A stretch of 39,382 nucleotides of DNA from a virus. Position 1 is the first letter of the stretch. The number at the start of each line of letters is the position of its first letter. The notes beneath the pieces were generated by a model. It worked only from the letters and a program-made list of their open reading frames with translations, was not told where the DNA came from and did no database searches. Below are positions 31,161 to 38,611 of this stretch, piece after piece. Both the position numbers and the translations under genes were made by a program. Where the stretch lies: positions 1 through 39,382 of the IMG/VR virus record IMGVR_UViG_3300027763_001786; one strand, given 5' to 3'.

Positions 31161-32243
31161 ATGTCATCAATAGAAGGAATCAGAATAACAAGTAGCAATT
31201 TAATAGGTAAAACATCAAATCCTACTACTTTTTCAGCAACAACAGGTGGAACCATTGTTAATTTGGGTGTGCAAACAATCCCGTTTAATTATTATTCGGA
31301 GTTTCCATATGGAACATATGATTTATTTATTACCGAATATCAAACACACTATCCTTTATTTGTACCTGAACCACCACCAGCACAATCAGCCTATACTGCA
31401 ACAGTAAATGCTGTCTTTAGTGGGTCTGTTCTATCTAGTTTTTGGGGTTCATACACTACGGGATACATACAAAACTTAGGTTTTGCCCCCGAAGATATTG
31501 TTTTTGCTGAAGGAATTTGTTCTGATGATGTTGACGCACCTGTATTTCAAGGAATTAACAATATTGGTCAGTTTCCAACATCAACAAACTCACTTCTTGG
31601 TCCATTTATGTCAGGAGGTTTAGCTGGTTACCCATTTGTTGGTCAAGTTGGATTGGGAGCTTGGGCGAGTCATATCACAACAGGTACAACTGCTTCAGGG
31701 GGTACATTGTTTATTACAAGTACACCACACATTGGAATTACATCGGGTGGGTCTGTTGGTCAAATTTTCCGTAGAGGTAATGTAAGCGGTACCACACCTT
31801 CAAGTACTTGTGGAGCTGTCGCTGGAGCAGTATCTTTAGTTACCGCATCTGGAGCAACACAACCACAATATTCGGGTTGGACAGGTGGTGGAGATTATGA
31901 ATTTTATTATCTACAAAATATCTTATGGCCTGAAAGAGCGGTATTATCAGGTATGACTTATGGTAACGCAATGAAATATGCGACTGAAACAATTAGAGAT
32001 AGTGCGAAAGAATTTTTACTTGATAAGTTACCTGCAGCAATTACTGGTGGAACCGCAAGTGCTTTAGGTACACCATCTCAAAATCCTGTATTTTTCTGTA
32101 ATGGTCTGTTTATTAATACTGACGATGGATATGAATCATATGTTCAAGTTGATGGTTTTTCATCTTACACATATAATAATTCAATATCGGCTGGTACTTG
32201 GACAGATATGACAACAGATTATCTTGCAGGTCTTCTATCGTAA
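31161..32243 (+). CDS. LCIB-type carbonic-anhydrase-like protein in the fibre locus
   Basis: Residues about 75-345 match the conserved pattern of the LCIB/LCIC family, diverged beta-type carbonic anhydrases first known from algae. Key pieces are EGICSDD (Cys120, Asp122), SGGLAGYPFVGQVGLGAW followed by ASH (His171), GTLFITSTPHIGIT (His190), VGQIFRRGN (Arg204/205) and SSTCGAVAGAV (Cys217). Cys120, His190 and Cys217 are the probable zinc ligands. Residues 1-74 are an extra beta-rich domain (IRITSSNLIGKT, YGTYDLFITEYQ) like those on phage fibre accessory proteins. It lies 27 bases after the fibre gene and before a LamG protein. It may be a virion-borne enzyme, a metabolic gene or a fold reused for binding. 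Confidence 0.75.
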   Translation: MSSIEGIRITSSNLIGKTSNPTTFSATTGGTIVNLGVQTIPFNYYSEFPYGTYDLFITEYQTHYPLFVPEPPPAQSAYTATVNAVFSGSVLSSFWGSYTTGYIQNLGFAPEDIVFAEGICSDDVDAPVFQGINNIGQFPTSTNSLLGPFMSGGLAGYPFVGQVGLGAWASHITTGTTASGGTLFITSTPHIGITSGGSVGQIFRRGNVSGTTPSSTCGAVAGAVSLVTASGATQPQYSGWTGGGDYEFYYLQNILWPERAVLSGMTYGNAMKYATETIRDSAKEFLLDKLPAAITGGTASALGTPSQNPVFFCNGLFINTDDGYESYVQVDGFSSYTYNNSISAGTWTDMTTDYLAGLLS

Positions 32244-32276
32244 AATTAAATTTTGTATTATTTTAGTATTTACAAC

Positions 32277-32283
32277 TATTTAT
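32277..32283 (+). promoter_or_regulatory. TATTTAT start-proximal motif
   Basis: CTATTTATATTTG lies seven bases before the ATG at 32291. A related TAGTATTTAC occurs a few bases earlier. Confidence 0.35.
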
Positions 32284-32290
32284 ATTTGTA

Positions 32291-33310
32291 ATGGCAAATT
32301 TAATATCATTTTCATCAGGAGCAACATTAGAAGGAACGTTTAGATTAACACCAAATATTCTTTATAGTGTTAATTACAATAATAGTTTATCAGGTTTAAC
32401 TTGGTGGAATGGTGTTGAACCAAATGGTGGATATATTCTTTATTCAGACCAAATTACACAAACACCTTATTTTTCAGCACCGACAATTTTAACCGCTTGG
32501 AGTTCTGATGATACAAATTCAAGTCTTTTAAATACAATTAATAGAGTACCTCAAAGAAGAGGTCAAACTCCTTTTTCAGCAATAACTGATGCGATTACAT
32601 GGATGACGGGAACACAAATGTATTCAATTGTCAACCAAAATTATCCACAAATTACAATGAGTGGTTTAACAATGATTGCCGATGCTGGATTTACAGCGTC
32701 TTACCCATTGGCGAATAATACAATTTATGATTTGTCGGGTAATGAGTATAATTTGGGGTTAATAAATGAACCAACATTTACCAATAACTATAGTGGTGAA
32801 TTTACGTTTAATGGTACTAACCAATATGCTCAAACAGGAATTATCACACCAAATATTGAACTAAGAACTTTAAGTGTATGGTGTAAATTAGGTAATACTG
32901 GAACCACATTAGAAGGTGTTTTCGGTATATCGGATGATAATGGAAACATATTTGATAGTATTGCTTATCGTGCACAAGGCGGAAATGGTTGGGGTGTTTA
33001 CGGTAACGTAGGAGGTAGAAGTTATTTTTCAAATATTGTTGAAACGGGTACAACACAATGGGTCAACATGGTTGCGACATACGCCGCTGATGGTGGTGGT
33101 TTAGTTAAATTATATAGAAATGGTGTTGAAATAATTTCACAACCAATGCCGCTTATAACTTATACAAATGCGTTATTTTATATGGGACAGGCCAATGATG
33201 GTACGTATTTATGGGATGGTCAAATTGCCTGTGGATTTATCTATAATAGAGCCTTATCTCAACAAGAAATTACTGACAATTATAACGCCTTATTATCAAG
33301 ATTTATTTAA
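32291..33310 (+). CDS. LamG/concanavalin-like virion protein
   Basis: Residues about 1-130 form an N-terminal domain of unknown fold with aromatic-rich GLTWWNGVEPNGGYILYSDQ. Residues about 135-339 form a jelly-roll lectin-like domain: YPLANNTIYDLSGNEYNLG, FNGTNQYAQTG, LRTLSVWCKLG, WVNMVATYAADGGGLVKLY then RNG, and YNRALSQQEITDNYNAL. This order is typical of LamG/Laminin-G-3-like modules that bind sugars on phage fibres. It is probably a fibre tip or side-fibre subunit that recognises surface glycans. It follows the LCIB-like gene with a 47-base gap. Confidence 0.75.
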   Translation: MANLISFSSGATLEGTFRLTPNILYSVNYNNSLSGLTWWNGVEPNGGYILYSDQITQTPYFSAPTILTAWSSDDTNSSLLNTINRVPQRRGQTPFSAITDAITWMTGTQMYSIVNQNYPQITMSGLTMIADAGFTASYPLANNTIYDLSGNEYNLGLINEPTFTNNYSGEFTFNGTNQYAQTGIITPNIELRTLSVWCKLGNTGTTLEGVFGISDDNGNIFDSIAYRAQGGNGWGVYGNVGGRSYFSNIVETGTTQWVNMVATYAADGGGLVKLYRNGVEIISQPMPLITYTNALFYMGQANDGTYLWDGQIACGFIYNRALSQQEITDNYNALLSRFI

Positions 33311-33314
33311 ATCT

Positions 33315-33343
33315 AATACTCAATAGTAGTATTCATCTTTTTT
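33315..33343 (+). terminator. Weak candidate terminator after the fibre locus
   Basis: AATACT and AGTATT form a six-base-pair stem with a seven-base loop, followed by CATCTTTTTT. The stem has only one G-C pair, so it is weak. The position, just after the LamG stop and before the glycan operon, is sensible. Confidence 0.35.
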
Positions 33344-33376
33344 ATTCTTATATTATTTTTATGGAAAAATATATTC

Positions 33377-34624
33377 ATGAAAATATTTGTTCAAATTGCT
33401 GCTTATCGTGACCCCCAACTTGTTGCCACTATCAAAAACATGATAGAAAACGCAAAGAAACCCAAAAATTTAGTAATTGGTATTGCAAGACAGTTTCATC
33501 CTGAAGATGGATTTGATGACTTGTCAGAATACAAAAATGATAAAAGATTTAGAATCCTTAACATTCCATATGAAGAATCAAAAGGTGTTTGTTGGGCAAG
33601 ACACCAAGTCCAACAATTGTATCAAGGTGAAGAATATACCCTTCAAATTGACTCACACATGAGATTTGCTCCCAATTGGGACGATGAGATGATTAAGATG
33701 ATTAAACAACTTCAAAAGAAGGGACATGAAAAACCATTGTTAACGGGTTATGTGTCTTCATTTGACCCCGATAATGACCCTGCGGGACGTACTCAAGAGC
33801 CATGGAGAATGGCGTTTGATAGATTTATTCCTGAAGGTGCGGTGTTCTTCTTACCTGAAACAATACCAGGTTGGAGAGATTTGACTGAACCTGTAACGGC
33901 TCGTTTCTATTCAGCTCACTACTGTTTTACATTAGGACAGTTTTCAAAAGAAGTACAACACAACCCTGAATACTATTTTCACGGTGAGGAAATATCAATT
34001 GCCGCTCGTGCTTACACTTGTGGTTATGATTTATTTCACCCTCATAAAATTTTGATTTGGCACGAATACACTCGTAAAGGTAGAACAAAACAATGGGATG
34101 ATGATAAAGATTGGGGAAACAAGAATAGTCATTCACATTTTACAAACAGAAAGTTGTTTGGTATGGATGGTGAAACTCAAGAAGGTCATGATGGACCTTA
34201 TGGTTTTGGTACAGTTAGAACATTAAGAGACTATGAAAAGTATTCAGGTCTTTTGTTTGAAAAACGTGCGGTACAACAATATACATTGGATAAGAATTAT
34301 CCACCAAACCCATATGATTTTGAATCTGAAGAAGATTGGAAAAAGAATTTTGCTCAAATATTCAAACATTGTATTGATGTTGGATTTGATAGGGTTCCTG
34401 AAAAAGACTACGATTTTTGGGTTGTTGCGTTCCATAATGAAAATGATGAAACAATCTTTAGAAAAGATGCTGATAAGTCGGAAATTGACAGGATGATGAA
34501 TGACCCTGACGGATATTGCAAAGTTTGGAGAGAATTCCAAACAGAACATAAACCTAAGTATTGGGTTGTATGGCCACACTCCATCTCTAAAGATTGGTGT
34601 GAAAGAATTACAGGGAATTTATAA
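33377..34624 (+). CDS. GlcNAc-transferase-like glycosyltransferase (GT60-type)
   Basis: A GT-A enzyme of the family that includes Skp1-type polypeptide GlcNAc transferases. Distinctive parts are IFVQIAAYRDPQLVATIKNM at the N-terminus, CWARHQVQQLYQGEEYTLQI with DSHMRF (Asp92, His94) as metal site, TGYVSSFDPDNDP, and YYFHGEEISIAARAYTCGYD (HGEE at 202-205), which holds the catalytic-type acid. The last 120 residues form a charged Asp/Glu-rich tail beyond the core. An out-of-frame ATG 16 bases upstream is not the start. This opens the second glycan operon and is coupled to the next gene by one base. Confidence 0.82.
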   Translation: MKIFVQIAAYRDPQLVATIKNMIENAKKPKNLVIGIARQFHPEDGFDDLSEYKNDKRFRILNIPYEESKGVCWARHQVQQLYQGEEYTLQIDSHMRFAPNWDDEMIKMIKQLQKKGHEKPLLTGYVSSFDPDNDPAGRTQEPWRMAFDRFIPEGAVFFLPETIPGWRDLTEPVTARFYSAHYCFTLGQFSKEVQHNPEYYFHGEEISIAARAYTCGYDLFHPHKILIWHEYTRKGRTKQWDDDKDWGNKNSHSHFTNRKLFGMDGETQEGHDGPYGFGTVRTLRDYEKYSGLLFEKRAVQQYTLDKNYPPNPYDFESEEDWKKNFAQIFKHCIDVGFDRVPEKDYDFWVVAFHNENDETIFRKDADKSEIDRMMNDPDGYCKVWREFQTEHKPKYWVVWPHSISKDWCERITGNL

Positions 34625-35568
34625 TGAAAAAAATTGCATTTCACGCTAATCAATTATCTTTGCGAGGAACTGAAATTGCCTTATTTACTTATGCAAAATA
34701 TAATGAAGAAATTTTAGGTAATAAAAGTGTTATTTTTAGTTCGCCAAATAATAATTTAGATGCGTTAAAAAAATTTCAAGACAGATTTGAAGTTAAATTA
34801 CTTCATTTCTATGAATATGAACAATATCTCACAGAAAACAACTTTGATTACCTATATGTGATTAAAGGTGGTGATAATGATGGTTTATGGGTAAACACAA
34901 CACCTACATTAGTTCATGCGGTTTTTAGAAATAATGACCCTCATGGATATAAATATTTTTATGTTTCAGATTGGTTATGTAAAGACCAAGGGTATTCAAT
35001 AGAAACACACTCACTTCCACATATTTGTGAAAAATTACCACCACCAAAATATAATTTGAGGTTAAAATTGGATATTCCAAAGACATCAAAAGTTTTTGGA
35101 TGTTATGGTGGTGCGACAGAATTTAACATACAGTCTGTTAAGGATGCGATTATTGACACGGTTAATAGTCGTGCGGATATTGAATTCATTTTTATGAATA
35201 TAAATGAATTTTATGACCATCCTCAAATAAAATTTTTACCAGGAACATATGATTTAGAAGAAAAATCGGCATTTGTTAATGCTTGTGATGCTATGATACA
35301 TGCAAGAAGTGGTGGTGAAACTTTTGGTTTGGCCGTGTCTGAATTTGCGTTAGAAAACAAACCAATTATAACTTATGAATTATCAGGTGAAAGAAGTCAT
35401 ATTGAAATATTAGGAGAAAGGGGTATATATTATAAGGGTAGAGAAGATGTATTTGATATTTTTAATAATTTAGAAAATTATATAAAATACAGTGATTATA
35501 ACACACCTTATTTACAATTCTCACCCGAAATAATTATGAATAAATTTAACAATTTTATACAACAATGA
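34624..35568 (+). CDS. Glycosyltransferase, GT4-like (GT-B fold)
   Basis: The N-terminus is typical (KKIAFHANQLSLRGTEIALF), with the R-G-x-E acceptor-side motif. The donor site is at residues 226-250: HARSGGETFGLAVSEFALEN followed by KPIIT, with Glu232 and Glu240 as the E-x7-E pair. The middle section KVFGCYGGATEFNIQSVKDA is a Rossmann start. The protein is 314 residues, at the small end of the family. It shares one base with its upstream neighbour and four with its downstream neighbour, indicating coupled translation. Confidence 0.82.
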   Translation: MKKIAFHANQLSLRGTEIALFTYAKYNEEILGNKSVIFSSPNNNLDALKKFQDRFEVKLLHFYEYEQYLTENNFDYLYVIKGGDNDGLWVNTTPTLVHAVFRNNDPHGYKYFYVSDWLCKDQGYSIETHSLPHICEKLPPPKYNLRLKLDIPKTSKVFGCYGGATEFNIQSVKDAIIDTVNSRADIEFIFMNINEFYDHPQIKFLPGTYDLEEKSAFVNACDAMIHARSGGETFGLAVSEFALENKPIITYELSGERSHIEILGERGIYYKGREDVFDIFNNLENYIKYSDYNTPYLQFSPEIIMNKFNNFIQQ

Positions 35569-36344
35569 AAAAAATTTTAGTTTCAACAATATCTTTTGTT
35601 AACACAGAAAAAACAGGTTCTGAAATATATACAACGTTTGCCAAAAGATTAGTTGACGATGTATTAACAAAAACTCATTATGATGTTATGGTTTCAACAA
35701 ATAAATCCGAATTATTTGGTGATGTTTCAAAATCTGATAGAGTTAAAATTAATCAAGTTGATTTAGGAAATCACCGTACACATGTAGGGGCGTTTAATCA
35801 ACTTTTAAAGTTTTACGCAATTAAAGATATTAGTCCAATATATGATTGGGTTTTATATTTAGATTGTGATGCTGGATTTATTGAACAAATAAACGTTGAT
35901 GACATTGAAAATTATTTAAATTCTTGTGAACTTGATGGATATGATATGTGTGCTTTAAGAACAGATGCTACATATAATCAGTCTGAAAAAGAATTTTTAG
36001 ATACAATAGATTTAAATGCATATCCAAGACCATTATTCAATCCTAAATTTATATTCTATGGTACTAATGACCTTTGGAAAGGAGCTGTACTACCAAGTGA
36101 ACACATTTTATTATTAAAAAATAATGAAAAATTACCACAAATGTCAAAATATTTTGAAGATTTTTGTACAAAATTTGAAACTCAAGAATCTAATAATATA
36201 ATAACATTTGATATGGAAGCGTTTGAAATTGGTGTTTCTGCTCATTTAGCAGGATTTAAAGTTAAAGAACTTGGTTGGGGAAATCAAACAGGTTTATTAA
36301 AAGTTGGGTTTAACTATAATAATTGGGAAAAAATAAAAATATGA
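35565..36344 (+). CDS. GT-A-like glycosyltransferase
   Basis: The protein starts MKKILVSTISFVNTEKTGSE, then YDVMVSTNKSEL. The metal site is DWVLYLDCDAGFIEQIN, with Asp100 and Asp102 forming DxD. A downstream part, YDMCALRTDATYNQSE, fits the acceptor side, and FDMEAFEIGVSAHLAGFKVK holds a likely catalytic acid. It is 259 residues with no membrane segment. The family is not pinned down; it resembles small DxD transferases in phage glycan clusters. The stop overlaps the ATG of the methyltransferase gene (ATGA). Confidence 0.68.
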   Translation: MKKILVSTISFVNTEKTGSEIYTTFAKRLVDDVLTKTHYDVMVSTNKSELFGDVSKSDRVKINQVDLGNHRTHVGAFNQLLKFYAIKDISPIYDWVLYLDCDAGFIEQINVDDIENYLNSCELDGYDMCALRTDATYNQSEKEFLDTIDLNAYPRPLFNPKFIFYGTNDLWKGAVLPSEHILLLKNNEKLPQMSKYFEDFCTKFETQESNNIITFDMEAFEIGVSAHLAGFKVKELGWGNQTGLLKVGFNYNNWEKIKI

Positions 36345-37132
36345 ATACATTAAAAACACAAACAGATAATTTTATAATTAACACATTACCTAATGATTGG
36401 AGTGGTGTTAGTATACATGGTAGTAAATCGTGGGAACCACATATTACTCAAATATTAAAACGAAATTTTAAATCAGATTCTGTATTTGTTGATGTTGGTA
36501 GTAACTACGGATGGCACTCAATTAAAAGTTCACCATTTTGTAGTGTAATTTATAGTTTTGAACCTCAAAAATATATTCACGATGTTCAAAAAATGAGTAT
36601 TAATGAAAATAATATTTCAAATATTCAATTATATAATTGTGGTATTGGTGACAAAAATGAAAATAAAGAAATGTCACCAATTGACTATGATAGTCCAAGT
36701 ATTCACATGGGAGATTTAAGTGTTGGTATTGGTGGAGAATCTATTGAGGTTAGAACATTAGATTCATTTCAAATTCCAAAAGTTGATTTTATTAAAATTG
36801 ATGTACAAGGATATGAAAAATATGTGTTAGAAGGTAGTAAAAACACGATTATGAGTTCTAAACCAACAATTATTATTGAAATGGAAGACCACCAACTTAG
36901 AAGATTTAATTATGGTGTTGTTGAATTATTTGAACAATTAAGAAATATGGATTATTACATTTATTTTTTAGACTATCATTATCCGTCTGACCATGTTTGT
37001 GTTCATAAAGATAATTTAAATGAATTTATACAAATTAATAGTCAATATATTAAACCATTAACTGAAAGTAATGATTTAAATCGTAATGTTGAGAATGGTG
37101 TAACTGAAAGGATTATTTATGACCAAAATTAA
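36341..37132 (+). CDS. FkbM-family methyltransferase
   Basis: A SAM-dependent O-methyltransferase, often acting on sugars. Motif I is VFVDVGSNYGWHS (residues 48-60), SFEPQKYIHD matches the FkbM F-E-P motif, and FIKIDVQGYEKYVLEGSK is the family signature (K-I-D-V-x-G-x-E). A TTG lies upstream at 36323, but the ATG at 36341 forms an ATGA overlap with the upstream stop and is the better start, giving 263 residues. It sits between transferase genes, suggesting methylation of the same glycan. It overlaps the GT10-like gene by 14 bases. Confidence 0.88.
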   Translation: MNTLKTQTDNFIINTLPNDWSGVSIHGSKSWEPHITQILKRNFKSDSVFVDVGSNYGWHSIKSSPFCSVIYSFEPQKYIHDVQKMSINENNISNIQLYNCGIGDKNENKEMSPIDYDSPSIHMGDLSVGIGGESIEVRTLDSFQIPKVDFIKIDVQGYEKYVLEGSKNTIMSSKPTIIIEMEDHQLRRFNYGVVELFEQLRNMDYYIYFLDYHYPSDHVCVHKDNLNEFIQINSQYIKPLTESNDLNRNVENGVTERIIYDQN

Positions 37133-37979
37133 AGTGTTAGGTAATTGGGACACATCTGAAAATATTACAGAGCGACTTTTAAAACAATTTAAAACACCTG
37201 AAATTGATTTAACAAATGTAGTATTTGTTTATGATGATTCATATGACATAATTGTATTTTTTAATCATGTTTGTTCAAATATTAAAGAAGGTGCGGTTTC
37301 ATATATGTTTCCACATGAACCAAGTTGGCATGGAACTCATCAAAAAAATTTAAAAAATGGAACAATTGTTTTTGGATTTAAAGAAGAGTTATATGAAGGT
37401 ACTTGTATTGAAACATTAGCCCACACTTTTTATGGTGGTCGTGGTCCTTGGGTAGACCCATTATCATTTTGGAATTATGAAAATTTAATATCAAGTGAAT
37501 TTGTTAAAACTAAAAACATTTCATCTTCAGTAACTAAAATTGATACTAATTATGGTGGTACTTGTTTATATCCACAAAGAAGTAAAATTGCTGATATGAT
37601 TGAAAACAACAATTTTATTGATTTATTTAATGGTAATAACTCAAGTCCTAAAAGACAAGATGCTCTTATTGATTATAGATTTAATATTGCCATTGAAAAT
37701 GAATATCAAGATAATTGGATAACGGAAAAATTTTATGATTGTATTTTAACGGACACAATACCCATTTATTTTGGTTGTAAAAATATTAAAGAAATTTATC
37801 CGGAAGATGGTTATATATTAATTGATAATATTGATAATCTTGATGAGATTAATGATTTATTAAAAAATATTAATCGTGATAGTGAAAAAATATACAAACA
37901 AAAAATTAATGGGTTAAAAGAAATAAAAAAAAGATACTTTAAAGAGTATAATTTATTAAAAAAAATAATAGAATTATAA
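37119..37979 (+). CDS. GT10-like (alpha-1,3-)fucosyltransferase
   Basis: The identifying part is at residues 186-220: YRFNIAIENEYQDNWITEKF followed by YDCILTDTIPIYFGC. It matches the GT10 pattern Y-x-F-N-[IV]-A-x-E-N-x-x-x-x-x-[WY]-I-T-E-K-x-[YF]-x-x-x-x-x-x-x-x-[IV]-P-[IV]-Y-x-G closely. The N-terminal half has AVSYMFPHEPSWHG, typical of the acceptor domain. GT10 enzymes normally use GDP-fucose. The phage's GMD/ColD cassette could supply GDP-fucose-like sugars such as GDP-colitose (3-deoxy-GDP-fucose), so this transferase is a candidate user of that product. There is no membrane anchor. Confidence 0.85.
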   Translation: MTKIKVLGNWDTSENITERLLKQFKTPEIDLTNVVFVYDDSYDIIVFFNHVCSNIKEGAVSYMFPHEPSWHGTHQKNLKNGTIVFGFKEELYEGTCIETLAHTFYGGRGPWVDPLSFWNYENLISSEFVKTKNISSSVTKIDTNYGGTCLYPQRSKIADMIENNNFIDLFNGNNSSPKRQDALIDYRFNIAIENEYQDNWITEKFYDCILTDTIPIYFGCKNIKEIYPEDGYILIDNIDNLDEINDLLKNINRDSEKIYKQKINGLKEIKKRYFKEYNLLKKIIEL

Positions 37980-37980
37980 T

Positions 37981-38610
37981 ATGGAATACGAAGACAAAGT
38001 TTACAAAAAATCAAGTTTAGAACATAATGATAGTATATCAACTTATGATGGTTGGGGAGCTCAACAGAATCCAAACGCATTTGAAGTGTTTTATAACTTT
38101 TTAAATGAAATTAAACCATTAAGAATTTTAGAAATTGGAACATCTTTGGGTGGATTTACATCCTTTTTAAATTACGCATCAAAAAGATTAAATATACCCT
38201 GTAATATATTGTCTTACGACATTTATGAAAAAGATTGGTATGCTGATATGGTAAATGAAGGTATTGATGTAAGAGTTGAAAATGTTTTTAATCATCATTA
38301 CACTGAAGTTAAACAAGAAGTAATTGATTTTATCAATCAAGATGGTATTACTTTAATACTCTGTGATGGTGGTAGTAAAATACACGAATTTAATTTATTA
38401 TCTGATTACATGAAAGTTGGTGATTTTATTATGGCTCACGATTATTCTGAAAATGAAGAAACATTTAAAGAAAATGTTTATATGAAAATTTGGAATTGGC
38501 ACGAAATTGCAGATAAAGACATACAAGACGCTTGTGATAGAAATAATTTAATTTCATATAATAAAGAAATTTTCAATACCGTTGCTTGGGTTTGTAAAAT
38601 AAAGGAATAA
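37981..38610 (+). CDS. Class I methyltransferase- or CmcI-like protein
   Basis: Residues about 45-65 hold a SAM-type motif I (LRILEIGTSLGGFTSFLNYA). LSYDIYE follows as the acidic strand end, and ITLILCDGGSKIHEFNLLSD plus YMKVGDFIMAHDYSENEETF resemble the cephalosporin hydroxylase/CmcI and Methyltransferase_24 groups. Proteins of this shape occur in polysaccharide clusters and are presumed sugar methyltransferases. It is 209 residues, one base after the fucosyltransferase-like gene and one base before the last gene. Exact substrate unknown. Confidence 0.72.
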   Translation: MEYEDKVYKKSSLEHNDSISTYDGWGAQQNPNAFEVFYNFLNEIKPLRILEIGTSLGGFTSFLNYASKRLNIPCNILSYDIYEKDWYADMVNEGIDVRVENVFNHHYTEVKQEVIDFINQDGITLILCDGGSKIHEFNLLSDYMKVGDFIMAHDYSENEETFKENVYMKIWNWHEIADKDIQDACDRNNLISYNKEIFNTVAWVCKIKE

Positions 38611-38611
38611 T

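Noticed and set aside
32281-32288. TATATTTG as a Bacteroidota -7 promoter box
   Set aside because: It matches TAnnTTTG, but it ends two bases before the ATG at 32291, so transcription would begin at or inside the start codon.
34244-34579. 111-residue minus-strand frame opposite the GlcNAc-transferase-like gene
   Set aside because: It lies wholly within a real gene on the other strand; composition is consistent with a shadow.
36323-36340. TTG start for the FkbM methyltransferase
   Set aside because: The ATG at 36341 overlaps the upstream stop as ATGA, like its neighbours; the TTG would add six Lys/Asn residues without family support.
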